Program-made: the position numbers and the translations under genes
The notes under the pieces: generated by a model
Seen by the model: only the letters and a program-made list of their open reading frames with translations
What the model was told of the DNA's origin: nothing
Database searches by the model: none
Assembly: GCA_023415475.1 (NCBI GenBank)
Contig: JAEZKL010000017.1
Coordinates: 1 to 64,000, forward strand
Reading direction: 5' to 3'
Origin: Bacillota bacterium
Lineage (GTDB): Bacteria > Bacillota > Clostridia > Lachnospirales > Lachnospiraceae
Length of the DNA: 64,000 nt
In this document: positions 27,432 through 35,284 of the stretch, one piece after another
Position numbering within the stretch: position 1 is the stretch's first letter
Layout: each line of letters starts with the position of its first letter

Positions 27432-28783
27432 GAATAATTATTATCGGCTGCGGTAAGGTCGGAACAGCCTTAGCGGAACAGCTGGATCATGAAGGACATG
27501 ATATTATTGTTATTGATAGCAAAGCAACAGCAATACATAATGTAAATGATACCCTAGATGTTATGGGAGTCATTGGCAACGGAGCCAGTTATCATGTATT
27601 ACTGGAGGCAGGAATTGATACGGCAGATATCCTGATTGCCGTTACCGGCTCGGATGAATTGAACATGCTCTGCTGCCTAATCGCTAACAAAGCCAGCAAG
27701 TGCCATACTATCGCCCGTATCCGTAACCCTCAATACAACGAAGAAATTGATTTTATTAAAGAAGAGCTTGGTATCTCTATGACGATTAATCCCGAGCTGG
27801 AATCTGCTTTGGAGATGGCACGATTGATCCGTCTTCCTTCCGCCATCAAAATTGAGACCTTTGCTAAAGGGAAGGTTGAGCTGTTAAAGTGTCAGATACC
27901 GAAGGATTCTATCCTACATAATATGCAGATTAAAAATATTGCAGCAAAGACTCACTGCAATGTTCTGGTCTGTGCCTTGGAACGCGGTGAGGATGTATTC
28001 ATCCCCTCAGGTGACTTTGTACTGCAGTCCTACGATAAGATTTCCATCATAGCACTGCAAAAGAACGCCCATGAATTCTTTACTAAGATAGGATTGCCTC
28101 CTTCCCATATCAAAAATATTATGATTGTCGGAGGCGGAATGATCGCCAGCTACATAGGAAGACGTTTTTTCGGTACCGATGTCAAAGTGAAAATTATCGA
28201 GCAAAGCCGAGAACGGTGTGAGGAGTTAAGCACATTACTGCCGGATTGCCTGATTATTCATGCAAACGGCTCCGATAACAATGTACTGATTGAAGAAGGA
28301 ATCGATTCCATGGATGCCTTTGCGTCCTTGACAAATCTGGACGAGGAGAATATTCTTCTCTCTCTCTATGCACAGAAGAGATGCAACGCAAAGATCTTTA
28401 CAAAGATAACCAGATTAACCTTCGATGATATTATTCAGGATATGAATCTTGGTGTTGTACTGAATCCAAAGCTCTTAACTGCCGATCGAATCATACAGTA
28501 CGTTCGGGCGAAGCAAAACTCGCTGGGTAGTAATGTAGAAACTCTTTATAAGCTGGTGGGTAATAAAGTTGAGGCTATGGAATTCCGCGTTAAGACCGCT
28601 GATCGATTTGTAGGCGTTCCTCTGGAACAGCTTAATACGAAAGAGAATACATTAGTCGGCTGTATTAATCGCAGAGGTAAGATTATTATCCCGAATGGTA
28701 AAGACACCATCCAGCTTGGTGATACGGTTATCATTGTAACCACTACCTTCGGTCTTGATGATCTGAGTGATATCTTCGAATAA
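27428..28783 (+). CDS. trkA: Trk potassium uptake regulator TrkA
   Basis: The 451-residue cytoplasmic protein has two tandem RCK units. Each has a Rossmann NAD-binding half, with IIGCGKVGTALAEQL at residues 4-18 and IVGGGMIASYIGRRF at about 235-249, and a TrkA_C half (about 135-220 and 370-450). It gates the TrkH channel in response to nucleotides. Length is typical of the two-domain TrkA. trkH follows 10 bases downstream. Translation probably depends on the overlapping leader ORF, because the trkA ATG lacks its own ribosome site. Confidence 0.94.
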   Translation: MRIIIIGCGKVGTALAEQLDHEGHDIIVIDSKATAIHNVNDTLDVMGVIGNGASYHVLLEAGIDTADILIAVTGSDELNMLCCLIANKASKCHTIARIRNPQYNEEIDFIKEELGISMTINPELESALEMARLIRLPSAIKIETFAKGKVELLKCQIPKDSILHNMQIKNIAAKTHCNVLVCALERGEDVFIPSGDFVLQSYDKISIIALQKNAHEFFTKIGLPPSHIKNIMIVGGGMIASYIGRRFFGTDVKVKIIEQSRERCEELSTLLPDCLIIHANGSDNNVLIEEGIDSMDAFASLTNLDEENILLSLYAQKRCNAKIFTKITRLTFDDIIQDMNLGVVLNPKLLTADRIIQYVRAKQNSLGSNVETLYKLVGNKVEAMEFRVKTADRFVGVPLEQLNTKENTLVGCINRRGKIIIPNGKDTIQLGDTVIIVTTTFGLDDLSDIFE

Positions 28784-28793
28784 AGGAGCCCCT

Positions 28794-30227
28794 ATGAATA
28801 AATCAATCGTTTTACATATTATGGGTTGGATACTTACGATAGAGGCTCTGTTTATGGCCCTACCCTGTATTGTCGCCATTATTTATCAGGAACGGAGTGG
28901 TTACTCCTTCCTTATAACATTGCTTTCATGCCTTATCATCGGTGTACCCCTTATTATTATAAAGCCAAAGAGCCATATCTTCTTTGCGAAGGAGGGTTTC
29001 ATCTCCGTTGCCCTAGGCTGGATTGTACTGAGTATTGTCGGTGCGCTTCCCTTCTATATCAGCGGAGAGATCCCCAGTTATGTCGATGCTCTATTCGAAA
29101 TAATATCCGGCTTTACCACCACGGGCTCGAGTATCCTGAGTGATGTAGAAGCCCTCTCCTATTGTATGCTCTTTTGGAGGAGTCTTACTCATTGGATCGG
29201 TGGCATGGGTATTCTGGTATTTATTCTTGCAATTATGCCGATGGCCGGCGGTGAGACCATGCATATCATGCGCGCGGAAAGCCCCGGACCTGCTGTTGAG
29301 AAGGTTGTACCCAGAATGCGCTCAACCGCTTCCTTGCTTTACCTGATTTATTTTGCAATGACTGTGCTGCAGGTAATCCTGTTACTGATCGGAGGAATGC
29401 CTTTATTTGATTCTCTTACAATTACCTTCGGTTCTGCAGGTACCGGTGGATTTGCCATCAAAAACTCCAGCTGTGCCGAATACACCGCATATCAACAGAA
29501 TGTAATAACCATCTTCATGTTTTTATTTGGTGTTAACTTTAATGTCTATACCTTGATTCTATTTAAGAAAGCCAAGTTGGCCTTAAAGAGTGAAGAGCTA
29601 AGGTCATACTTCCTGATTGTAGTGACAGCAATTATACTGATAGCCCTGAACCTCGGCGGCTTTAAGAATTTCTTTCCATCGATTCATCACGCCGCTTTTC
29701 AGGTTTCCTCAATTATTACCACTACCGGTTATGCAACCGTCGATTTTAATCACTGGCCTACCTTCTCGAAGACGATACTCGTCTGGCTGATGTTTATCGG
29801 TGCCTGCGCCGGCAGTACCGGCGGTGGCCTGAAGGTTTCCCGTATTGTGATCCTGTTCAAGACCATTGCTAAGGAAATGTCTTATCTGGTTCATAAACGG
29901 AGTATAAAGGTTTTGAAATTTGACGGCAAAAAAATAGAGCACGAGACCATGCGCTCCATTAACGTTTTTTTTATCTCCTATATCATGATTTTTGCAGCCT
30001 CTGTCCTAATCGTTAGCCTTGATAACTTTGATTTTACTTCCAGCTTTACAGCGGTAGCAGCCACCATGAATAATGTTGGCCCCGGCCTGGAGGTTGTCGG
30101 TCCCATCGGCAATTTTGGCGGCTTTTCGGATTTATCAAAATTTGTTATGATGTTTGATATGTTATGTGGCCGCTTGGAGGTTTTCCCTCTCCTACTGCTG
30201 TTCAATCCAAAGAATTGGAAGATCTGA
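28794..30227 (+). CDS. trkH: Trk potassium uptake channel TrkH
   Basis: The 477-residue membrane protein contains the four pore-loop repeats of the SKT superfamily. Selectivity-filter stretches are SGFTTTGSS (about residue 108), GSAGTGGFA (about 212), ITTTGYAT (about 305) and MNNVGPG (about 425). It moves K+ (with H+ or Na+) across the membrane as a dimer regulated by TrkA. ATG 28794 follows AAAGGAG with six-base spacing; an in-frame codon nine positions upstream overlaps trkA and is not favoured. It is the second gene of trkAH. Confidence 0.94.
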   Translation: MNKSIVLHIMGWILTIEALFMALPCIVAIIYQERSGYSFLITLLSCLIIGVPLIIIKPKSHIFFAKEGFISVALGWIVLSIVGALPFYISGEIPSYVDALFEIISGFTTTGSSILSDVEALSYCMLFWRSLTHWIGGMGILVFILAIMPMAGGETMHIMRAESPGPAVEKVVPRMRSTASLLYLIYFAMTVLQVILLLIGGMPLFDSLTITFGSAGTGGFAIKNSSCAEYTAYQQNVITIFMFLFGVNFNVYTLILFKKAKLALKSEELRSYFLIVVTAIILIALNLGGFKNFFPSIHHAAFQVSSIITTTGYATVDFNHWPTFSKTILVWLMFIGACAGSTGGGLKVSRIVILFKTIAKEMSYLVHKRSIKVLKFDGKKIEHETMRSINVFFISYIMIFAASVLIVSLDNFDFTSSFTAVAATMNNVGPGLEVVGPIGNFGGFSDLSKFVMMFDMLCGRLEVFPLLLLFNPKNWKI

Positions 30228-30262
30228 TAACATAACAGTTACAACTAAATATTTTATCCTTC

Positions 30263-30356
30263 AGAAGGAGGATTTCCTGACATGTACACCGTCCGATTGA
30301 GATTGATCCATAACCATCGGATATTGTGTAGCGCAGAAGGATATCCTCCTTCTTTT
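30263..30356 (+). terminator. Large branched terminator after trkH
   Basis: AGAAGGAGGAT (30263-30273) pairs with ATCCTCCTTCT (30343-30353), followed by TTTT. The 69-base interior carries a second hairpin (CCGATTGAG... with ...CCATCGG), giving a branched structure larger than an ordinary terminator. Confidence 0.6.
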
Positions 30357-30383
30357 CATGCTTTCCATGATATGATGGTTTAG

Positions 30384-31067
30384 CTAGCATTTCGGAAGAG
30401 CTGCTCCGCCCGGTCCATAAGGAATAACAAAGGTAGGTATACCGGAGGCATAGGGTGCTATATCGTACTGTTGGTAATAAATAACAAGCCCCTCCTTACT
30501 CAGATAAAAGCTGTTTGTCTTCAGGTTCTCTCTTACAAGCTTCTCATAATCTTCAAAAAACATTCCATTTCCTTTTGCTAATTCATCCGATATCTGTTTA
30601 TTGATGGTCTGGATCAGATATTCCTTGTAATTACTGCGTCGCGGAAAGAAATCCCCTAATTCCATCCGCCTGCTTTTATTCAGGTCCCAGGTGTCAGAAT
30701 AACGGAAGGTTAGTCCATGTGCGCCACCGGCATATTCATATTGATCAAAATAAAGACTGAGGATACAATTTTGATTCAATGTAACCACATAATCTACATA
30801 AGCTTCGAATTGACGGATCGGATAATCATTGGCAACAGAATACTCATACTCAACCATTGCCATCTGATAAAGATTCATTACATTGGATCGTTCATACATC
30901 ACAGCTTTTGTTCTGTATAATGAATTTAGCTTATTAAGCATCGTTTGATATTTTTCTGATATAAATTTGGGATATTTTATCGTATATCGCATCACATTCT
31001 CATTCTTAAAAAACATGTCCTGCTGTAGAAGCTTATCTCTGACCAGGACTCGATACCCCTCTGCCAA
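30384..31067 (-). CDS. DUF3298-type (RsiV-like) protein
   Basis: The 227-residue product contains a DUF3298/PdaC-like domain. The diagnostic stretch is YEYAGGAHGLTFRYSDTWDL (about residues 110-130), then the LGDFF motif and a C-terminal YDIAPYASGIPTFVIPY (about 200-216). Such domains occur in the anti-sigma factor RsiV and in extracytoplasmic lysozyme-sensing or deacetylase-associated proteins. No signal peptide or membrane helix is visible. The start is assigned to TTG 31067, which has a perfect AAGGAGG eight bases upstream; longer in-frame starts lack a site. If the gene were 5'-truncated, a missing membrane anchor would be explained. Confidence 0.72.
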   Translation of the reverse strand: MAEGYRVLVRDKLLQQDMFFKNENVMRYTIKYPKFISEKYQTMLNKLNSLYRTKAVMYERSNVMNLYQMAMVEYEYSVANDYPIRQFEAYVDYVVTLNQNCILSLYFDQYEYAGGAHGLTFRYSDTWDLNKSRRMELGDFFPRRSNYKEYLIQTINKQISDELAKGNGMFFEDYEKLVRENLKTNSFYLSKEGLVIYYQQYDIAPYASGIPTFVIPYGPGGAALPKC

Positions 31068-31165
31068 ACAGATCCCCTCCTTAAGTAGCATATCCTTTAG
31101 CATAACATATGCGAAAGAAGTGGCTGATATTCTTGTACACAATAATCTTTAATAACATAAGAAAT

Positions 31166-31208
31166 AAGGAAGCCTATAGAGTCAATGAATACTCTATAGG
31201 CTTCCTTT
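31166..31208 (-). terminator. Intrinsic terminator of putP
   Basis: GGAAGCCTATAGAGT and ACTCTATAGGCTTCC are perfect 15-base arms around an 8-nt loop, with TTATTTCTT following on the minus strand. The + strand side also has TTTATTATT, so it may work in both directions. Confidence 0.8.
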
Positions 31209-31235
31209 ATTATTGTATATAAAATCCTTCTATTC

Positions 31236-32792
31236 CTAATCCTTATAAGCCTTTGCCTGTTCGAATTCCGCCTGTAGCTCAGCACTGGGTTCCTTTGACA
31301 ACAAGGATACCACTACGATAACCAGACAAGAGAAGAGAAAGGCCGGGAGCAGCTCGTAGATGTTCCATACACCGCCTAACGGTCTCATAACATACTTCCA
31401 GAAGAATACCATAATACCACCGGCTAACATACCACCGATCGCACCGCCTCTTGTGGTTCTCTTCCAGAACAGGGAGAACAGCATAATCGGCCCGAAAGTA
31501 GCGCCAAACCCAGCCCAGGCAAAAGCTACTACCGTAAATATAACACTATCTTTATCTAGGGCAATCAGGATACCTACCAAAGCAATTGCCAGCAATACGA
31601 TTCTGGACATTCTCATAACCTGCTTATCAGTAGCATCTTTCTTGAATAAGCCCTGATATATATTTTTAGAGATAGCGGAAGAAGCAATCAACAGATAGGA
31701 ATCAGAGGAGCTGATGGTAGCCGCCAATATTCCTGCCATTGCCATACCTGCAAGAACGGTAGGTAACAGGTTCGTAGACATTGTAATAAATATCTTCTCT
31801 GCATCAACCGCAGTCAAATGCTCCGTAGGGAAAGCCGCACGACCGATAACACCGATCAATACAGCTGCGACTAAGGAAATAGCACACCAGCCGGTTGCAA
31901 TCCGCCTGGATTTTGATATCTCACGGTGGGACCGAATTGCCATAAAGCGAAGTAATACCTGAGGCATTCCAAAGTATCCGAGGCCCCAGGATAAGGTGGA
32001 TATAATAGTGATGATCCCATATGCTCCCGCATCACCGAATTGTGGCACTCCACTTGCAGATACCTGCTGTATGCCATCCTTCATCTCAGGAGTTGCGATA
32101 CCAAAGAAATCTAAAAAGCCAGGTATCTGCTTCAGATTATCAATTACGGCTGCCGGCCCGCCTGCATAGACTACTCCGGTCACCAAAACCATTACCAGGG
32201 TTGCTACCATTACAATTGCCTGCATAAAGTCAGATGCACTTTCCGCTAAAAAGCCTCCCAGGAAGGTATAAACAATAACAAAAACAGCGCCTATAATCAT
32301 TACATATTCATAAGGAACACCAAACAAGGTGTTAAACAGCTTACCTACACTTAAAAAACAACTGGATGCATAGACAGTAAAGAATACCATTATGAATAAT
32401 GCTGCGATTGTCATTATAATCTTTTTATTCTCTTTGTACCGATGACTGAAAAAATCAGGGATAGTAATTGAGTCGTTGGCTATAATCGAGTAAGCATGTA
32501 ATCTCTTTGCTACGATCAACCAGTTAATATAAGTTCCTGCCAATAATCCGATGGCCGTCCAAATCGCGTCACTGAAGCCATAGAAATAAGCCACTCCGGG
32601 AAGACCCATCAACAGCCATCCACTCATATCGGAAGCTTCAGCACTCATCGCGGCGACCCATGGTCCCAATGACCGTCCTCCTAGATAATAATTTTCTGAG
32701 TTTTCATTTGCACGTTTTGCAAAAAATAAACCGATACCGATTACGAATGCCATGTATATAGCCATGACAATTAGCAATTGCACATTATCCAT
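31236..32792 (-). CDS. putP: Sodium/proline symporter PutP (SSS family)
   Basis: The 518-residue transporter has about 13 hydrophobic spans. SSS-family landmarks include NSENYYLGGRSLGPWVAAMS near residue 30, EASDMSGWLLMGLPG (Na+ site region), ADFM-type SASDFMQAIVMV, the GYFGMPQVLLRFMAI signature and MAGILAATISSSDSYLL. The ordering and length fit PutP, which imports proline with Na+. Close relatives carry other solutes, so substrate is likely rather than certain. ATG 32792 lies five bases after GGAGG; the frame is open 22 codons further but without a site. Confidence 0.9.
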   Translation of the reverse strand: MDNVQLLIVMAIYMAFVIGIGLFFAKRANENSENYYLGGRSLGPWVAAMSAEASDMSGWLLMGLPGVAYFYGFSDAIWTAIGLLAGTYINWLIVAKRLHAYSIIANDSITIPDFFSHRYKENKKIIMTIAALFIMVFFTVYASSCFLSVGKLFNTLFGVPYEYVMIIGAVFVIVYTFLGGFLAESASDFMQAIVMVATLVMVLVTGVVYAGGPAAVIDNLKQIPGFLDFFGIATPEMKDGIQQVSASGVPQFGDAGAYGIITIISTLSWGLGYFGMPQVLLRFMAIRSHREISKSRRIATGWCAISLVAAVLIGVIGRAAFPTEHLTAVDAEKIFITMSTNLLPTVLAGMAMAGILAATISSSDSYLLIASSAISKNIYQGLFKKDATDKQVMRMSRIVLLAIALVGILIALDKDSVIFTVVAFAWAGFGATFGPIMLFSLFWKRTTRGGAIGGMLAGGIMVFFWKYVMRPLGGVWNIYELLPAFLFSCLVIVVVSLLSKEPSAELQAEFEQAKAYKD

Positions 32793-32984
32793 AATGCCCT
32801 CCGTTAATAAATAATACATTTTTCGAATAATTATACCAGAGGTATTCCAATTATACAAGCTTCTGTTTGTGATAACCCTTCCAAAACCCTTCCAAAGGTT
32901 CCAAACTCATAGAAGCTGGTCCGGTAGAAGTATGATACATAATCCTCTTACATAGCAGCGGATGGTGAGCTCTTTGTTACATAC

Positions 32985-33018
32985 AGAAGTCCCCCCTGTG
33001 CTATTCGGAGGGACTTCT
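32985..33018 (-). terminator. Possible terminator hairpin of the nif operon
   Basis: AGAAGTCCC and GGGACTTCT pair around a 16-nt loop 57 bases after the nifV-alpha stop. The minus-strand continuation GTATGTAAC lacks a T-run, whereas the + side has TTTCT, so its orientation and activity are uncertain. Confidence 0.4.
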
Positions 33019-33074
33019 TTCTATGATAACGGGAGGAAAGGATGATGGCATATTCATTTATTCGTCTATATTAT

Positions 33075-33881
33075 CTACAGTGCTCCCTTAAGCTCAGTAT
33101 AAGTCTGCTCCTCTATCCATCTGACCTGCTTCTTAGTCATCGTAAAGTGAAATAATGCTTCACTTGCTTTAATAAATTCATACATATTGCAATTTCCCGT
33201 TCTTTCGCCTATTCCGAACAAGGTACAATCAATAAAATCCGCACCGGCTTTTGCTCCGACGACGGAGTTTGCAACTGCCATTCCTAAATCATTATGGATA
33301 TGTAACTCTATCTTAATATCCGAATAATCCTTAATTAGTTTTACGATATCCCTGGTTCTGTTTGGAGTTAATACCCCGACCGTATCGGCAATCCGTACGA
33401 TCTCTACTCCGGCTCGCATAAGCTCTTTAATCATGCTTAGTAGAAATCCGATATCTGACCTCGACGCATCCTCAAGCCCGACTGTCACTGCTACATCCTG
33501 TGACTGTGCTATATCAATACATTCCAGAACACTTTTTATAACCCATCCTTTATTTTTGCGCAGCTTGCTATAAATCTGCACATAAGAAACCGGAGCTCCG
33601 ATATGAAGGATATCAGGTTTACAAGTTATGGAGCGTTTGACATCCAATAGATTCATTCGACTCCATACTGATATTTTTGCATTTTTCTTGTTTTCGATGA
33701 TACGGCGGATTCCTTCTTCCTCTTCTTCACTGATTACAGGCACTCCTGCTTCAATCTCATATACTCCGATTTCATCTAAGAGGCCGGCAATCTTTACCTT
33801 GTCTTCTATACCTAATGCTATCCCGGGACTCTGTTCTCCGTCTCTTAGTGTGGTATCAACGATATATTTGATTTCCTTCAT
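33075..33881 (-). CDS. nifV-alpha: Homocitrate synthase alpha subunit (catalytic barrel)
   Basis: The 268-residue protein is an intact HMGL-like TIM barrel. It has DTTLRDGEQSPGI at residues 9-21 and the metal-binding ELHIHNDLGMAVAN (about 191-204), then FGIGERTGNCN. It condenses acetyl-CoA and 2-oxoglutarate to homocitrate, the organic ligand of FeMo-cofactor. It lacks the C-terminal half of ordinary NifV, which is supplied by the preceding gene. This is the split nifV-omega/nifV-alpha layout known from Clostridium pasteurianum. It overlaps nifV-omega by 26 bases and starts at ATG after GGAGGTG. It is last in the nif operon. Confidence 0.92.
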   Translation of the reverse strand: MKEIKYIVDTTLRDGEQSPGIALGIEDKVKIAGLLDEIGVYEIEAGVPVISEEEEEGIRRIIENKKNAKISVWSRMNLLDVKRSITCKPDILHIGAPVSYVQIYSKLRKNKGWVIKSVLECIDIAQSQDVAVTVGLEDASRSDIGFLLSMIKELMRAGVEIVRIADTVGVLTPNRTRDIVKLIKDYSDIKIELHIHNDLGMAVANSVVGAKAGADFIDCTLFGIGERTGNCNMYEFIKASEALFHFTMTKKQVRWIEEQTYTELKGAL

Positions 33882-34836
33882 ACCTAATCACCTCCGTTGC
33901 AAGAAGGATGAATTCTTCATCGCTTAAGCTCTTCCTGTATTGCGTACAGGTAAGCCTTACCTGATGCAATACCTGATCTATTACATAATCGGTTACCATC
34001 GGAAGCCTTAATTCCTCCAGCTTTAATTTTACCGCCCGCGTACCGGAATGCTTTCCAATCACCAGCTCCGATTTAGCACCGACACAGTCCGGAGCATAAG
34101 CCTCATAGGTTGCAGGATTTTTATGAATTCCATCCGCATGAATCCCTGCCTCAACCTTAAATATATTTTTACCGATAATCGGTTTTCGGTTATGAATCGG
34201 TACATTAAAAAACTTCTCATATAAATTGGACAGACGCGGCAAAACAGTAAGATCACGATTAGGCTTATGCCGGATCGTAAGCCGTAGAGCCATGATAATC
34301 TCCTCCGTCGCTGCATTATTTCTACATCCGGCAAAGCTTGTGGTTATATTGCCGCAATAATCCATAGCCCACTGAAAGGCTAAGGCTGTGGCGCAGCCAA
34401 AGGTGTTTTCCGGATAAAAGTATATTATAGTATCCGGATGCTGGTATTGCCATTCCTCCATATACTTTTCATATGGGTGGCAGATCAGATCATCCAGCCC
34501 TTTTATACGAATCTCAGCACAATGCTCGAAGGATCTTAGTTTTATTAACTCCCTGATATCATTAATCTGAAGCTCATGTATTACATTCTTTGCACAGGAA
34601 GGTTGTCGGCATAGATAGCGAAAGAACCCGGGGTTGGCATAAATCTCCTCTTCATAGTCAGCATTTAGAATATATCTGCCCTGAGGTAATTCCTCAATGT
34701 GACGGTATAGATTAATCGGAAGCTCAATGATATCCACTCCTATCGTAAATAAAAGTTCACAAAAGCTCTGAAGCTCCTCTTTTGACGGTATTTGATCCTT
34801 TAATGCCATTAATGTATTGTCAACTATCTGAAGCAT
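33856..34836 (-). CDS. nifV-omega: Homocitrate synthase omega subunit
   Basis: The 326-residue protein has the C-terminal LeuA/NifV communication domain (about 215-320). Its key motif is VEAGIHADGIHKNPATYE, followed by IGKHSGTRAVKLKLEEL. The N-terminal ~200 residues still resemble the barrel (IVDNTLMALKDQ, GVDIIELPINLY, AGCRNNAATEEIIMALRL). However, the catalytic RDGEQ and HxHND motifs are replaced (LMALKDQ, and YFYPENTFGCA). It is thus a barrel-dead partner of NifV-alpha, and both chains are probably needed for homocitrate synthesis. ATG 34836 follows GGAGG. It lies between the ferredoxin gene and nifV-alpha. Confidence 0.9.
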   Translation of the reverse strand: MLQIVDNTLMALKDQIPSKEELQSFCELLFTIGVDIIELPINLYRHIEELPQGRYILNADYEEEIYANPGFFRYLCRQPSCAKNVIHELQINDIRELIKLRSFEHCAEIRIKGLDDLICHPYEKYMEEWQYQHPDTIIYFYPENTFGCATALAFQWAMDYCGNITTSFAGCRNNAATEEIIMALRLTIRHKPNRDLTVLPRLSNLYEKFFNVPIHNRKPIIGKNIFKVEAGIHADGIHKNPATYEAYAPDCVGAKSELVIGKHSGTRAVKLKLEELRLPMVTDYVIDQVLHQVRLTCTQYRKSLSDEEFILLATEVIRYEGNQIYR

Positions 34837-34905
34837 TCCTCCACCTCCGTTACACGATACCCCATGACTCCCTATACGGTATCAAAAGCTGCCCGGTACA
34901 ATACT

Positions 34906-35214
34906 CTAGATTCTTAGCTCCTCAACCGGAAGTCCGTTAATAATATGCTGCTCAACAATTTTATCGATATCCTCTTCGGTAACTGCACCATACCAAATAC
35001 CCTCGGGATATACCACCATGATCGGCCCCTGATTACAAATACCAAAGCAGCCGGTATTCGTAATCATGACTTCACTTGACAAATTATGATCTTCGATCGC
35101 TTCAATCAGACGCTGAATAACCTCCACCGATTCCTTAGAATAGCAGAGCCCCTTTTGCTGCCCATTAATCCGGCAGCTGGTGCATACAAAAATATGATGC
35201 TTTAACTTAACCAT
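34906..35214 (-). CDS. Thioredoxin-like [2Fe-2S] ferredoxin of the nif operon
   Basis: The 102-residue protein closely follows the C. pasteurianum 2Fe-2S ferredoxin as I recall it: KHHIFVCTSCRINGQQKG at the N terminus, the second cysteine pair in NTGCFGICNQGP (about residues 56-67), VVYPEGIWYG, and a total of 102 residues. That protein binds the MoFe protein and is co-regulated with nitrogen fixation. A role in electron supply or cofactor assembly is inferred from its place between nifNB and nifV-omega. The start is ATG 35214, four bases after GGAGG; an upstream in-frame ATG overlaps that site. Confidence 0.93.
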   Translation of the reverse strand: MVKLKHHIFVCTSCRINGQQKGLCYSKESVEVIQRLIEAIEDHNLSSEVMITNTGCFGICNQGPIMVVYPEGIWYGAVTEEDIDKIVEQHIINGLPVEELRI

Positions 35215-35284
35215 AAATACCTCCATAAAGTCCGTTAAGTATAGTTCTACTTATTATAATTACTTTGATTTATTCCTATTTGGG

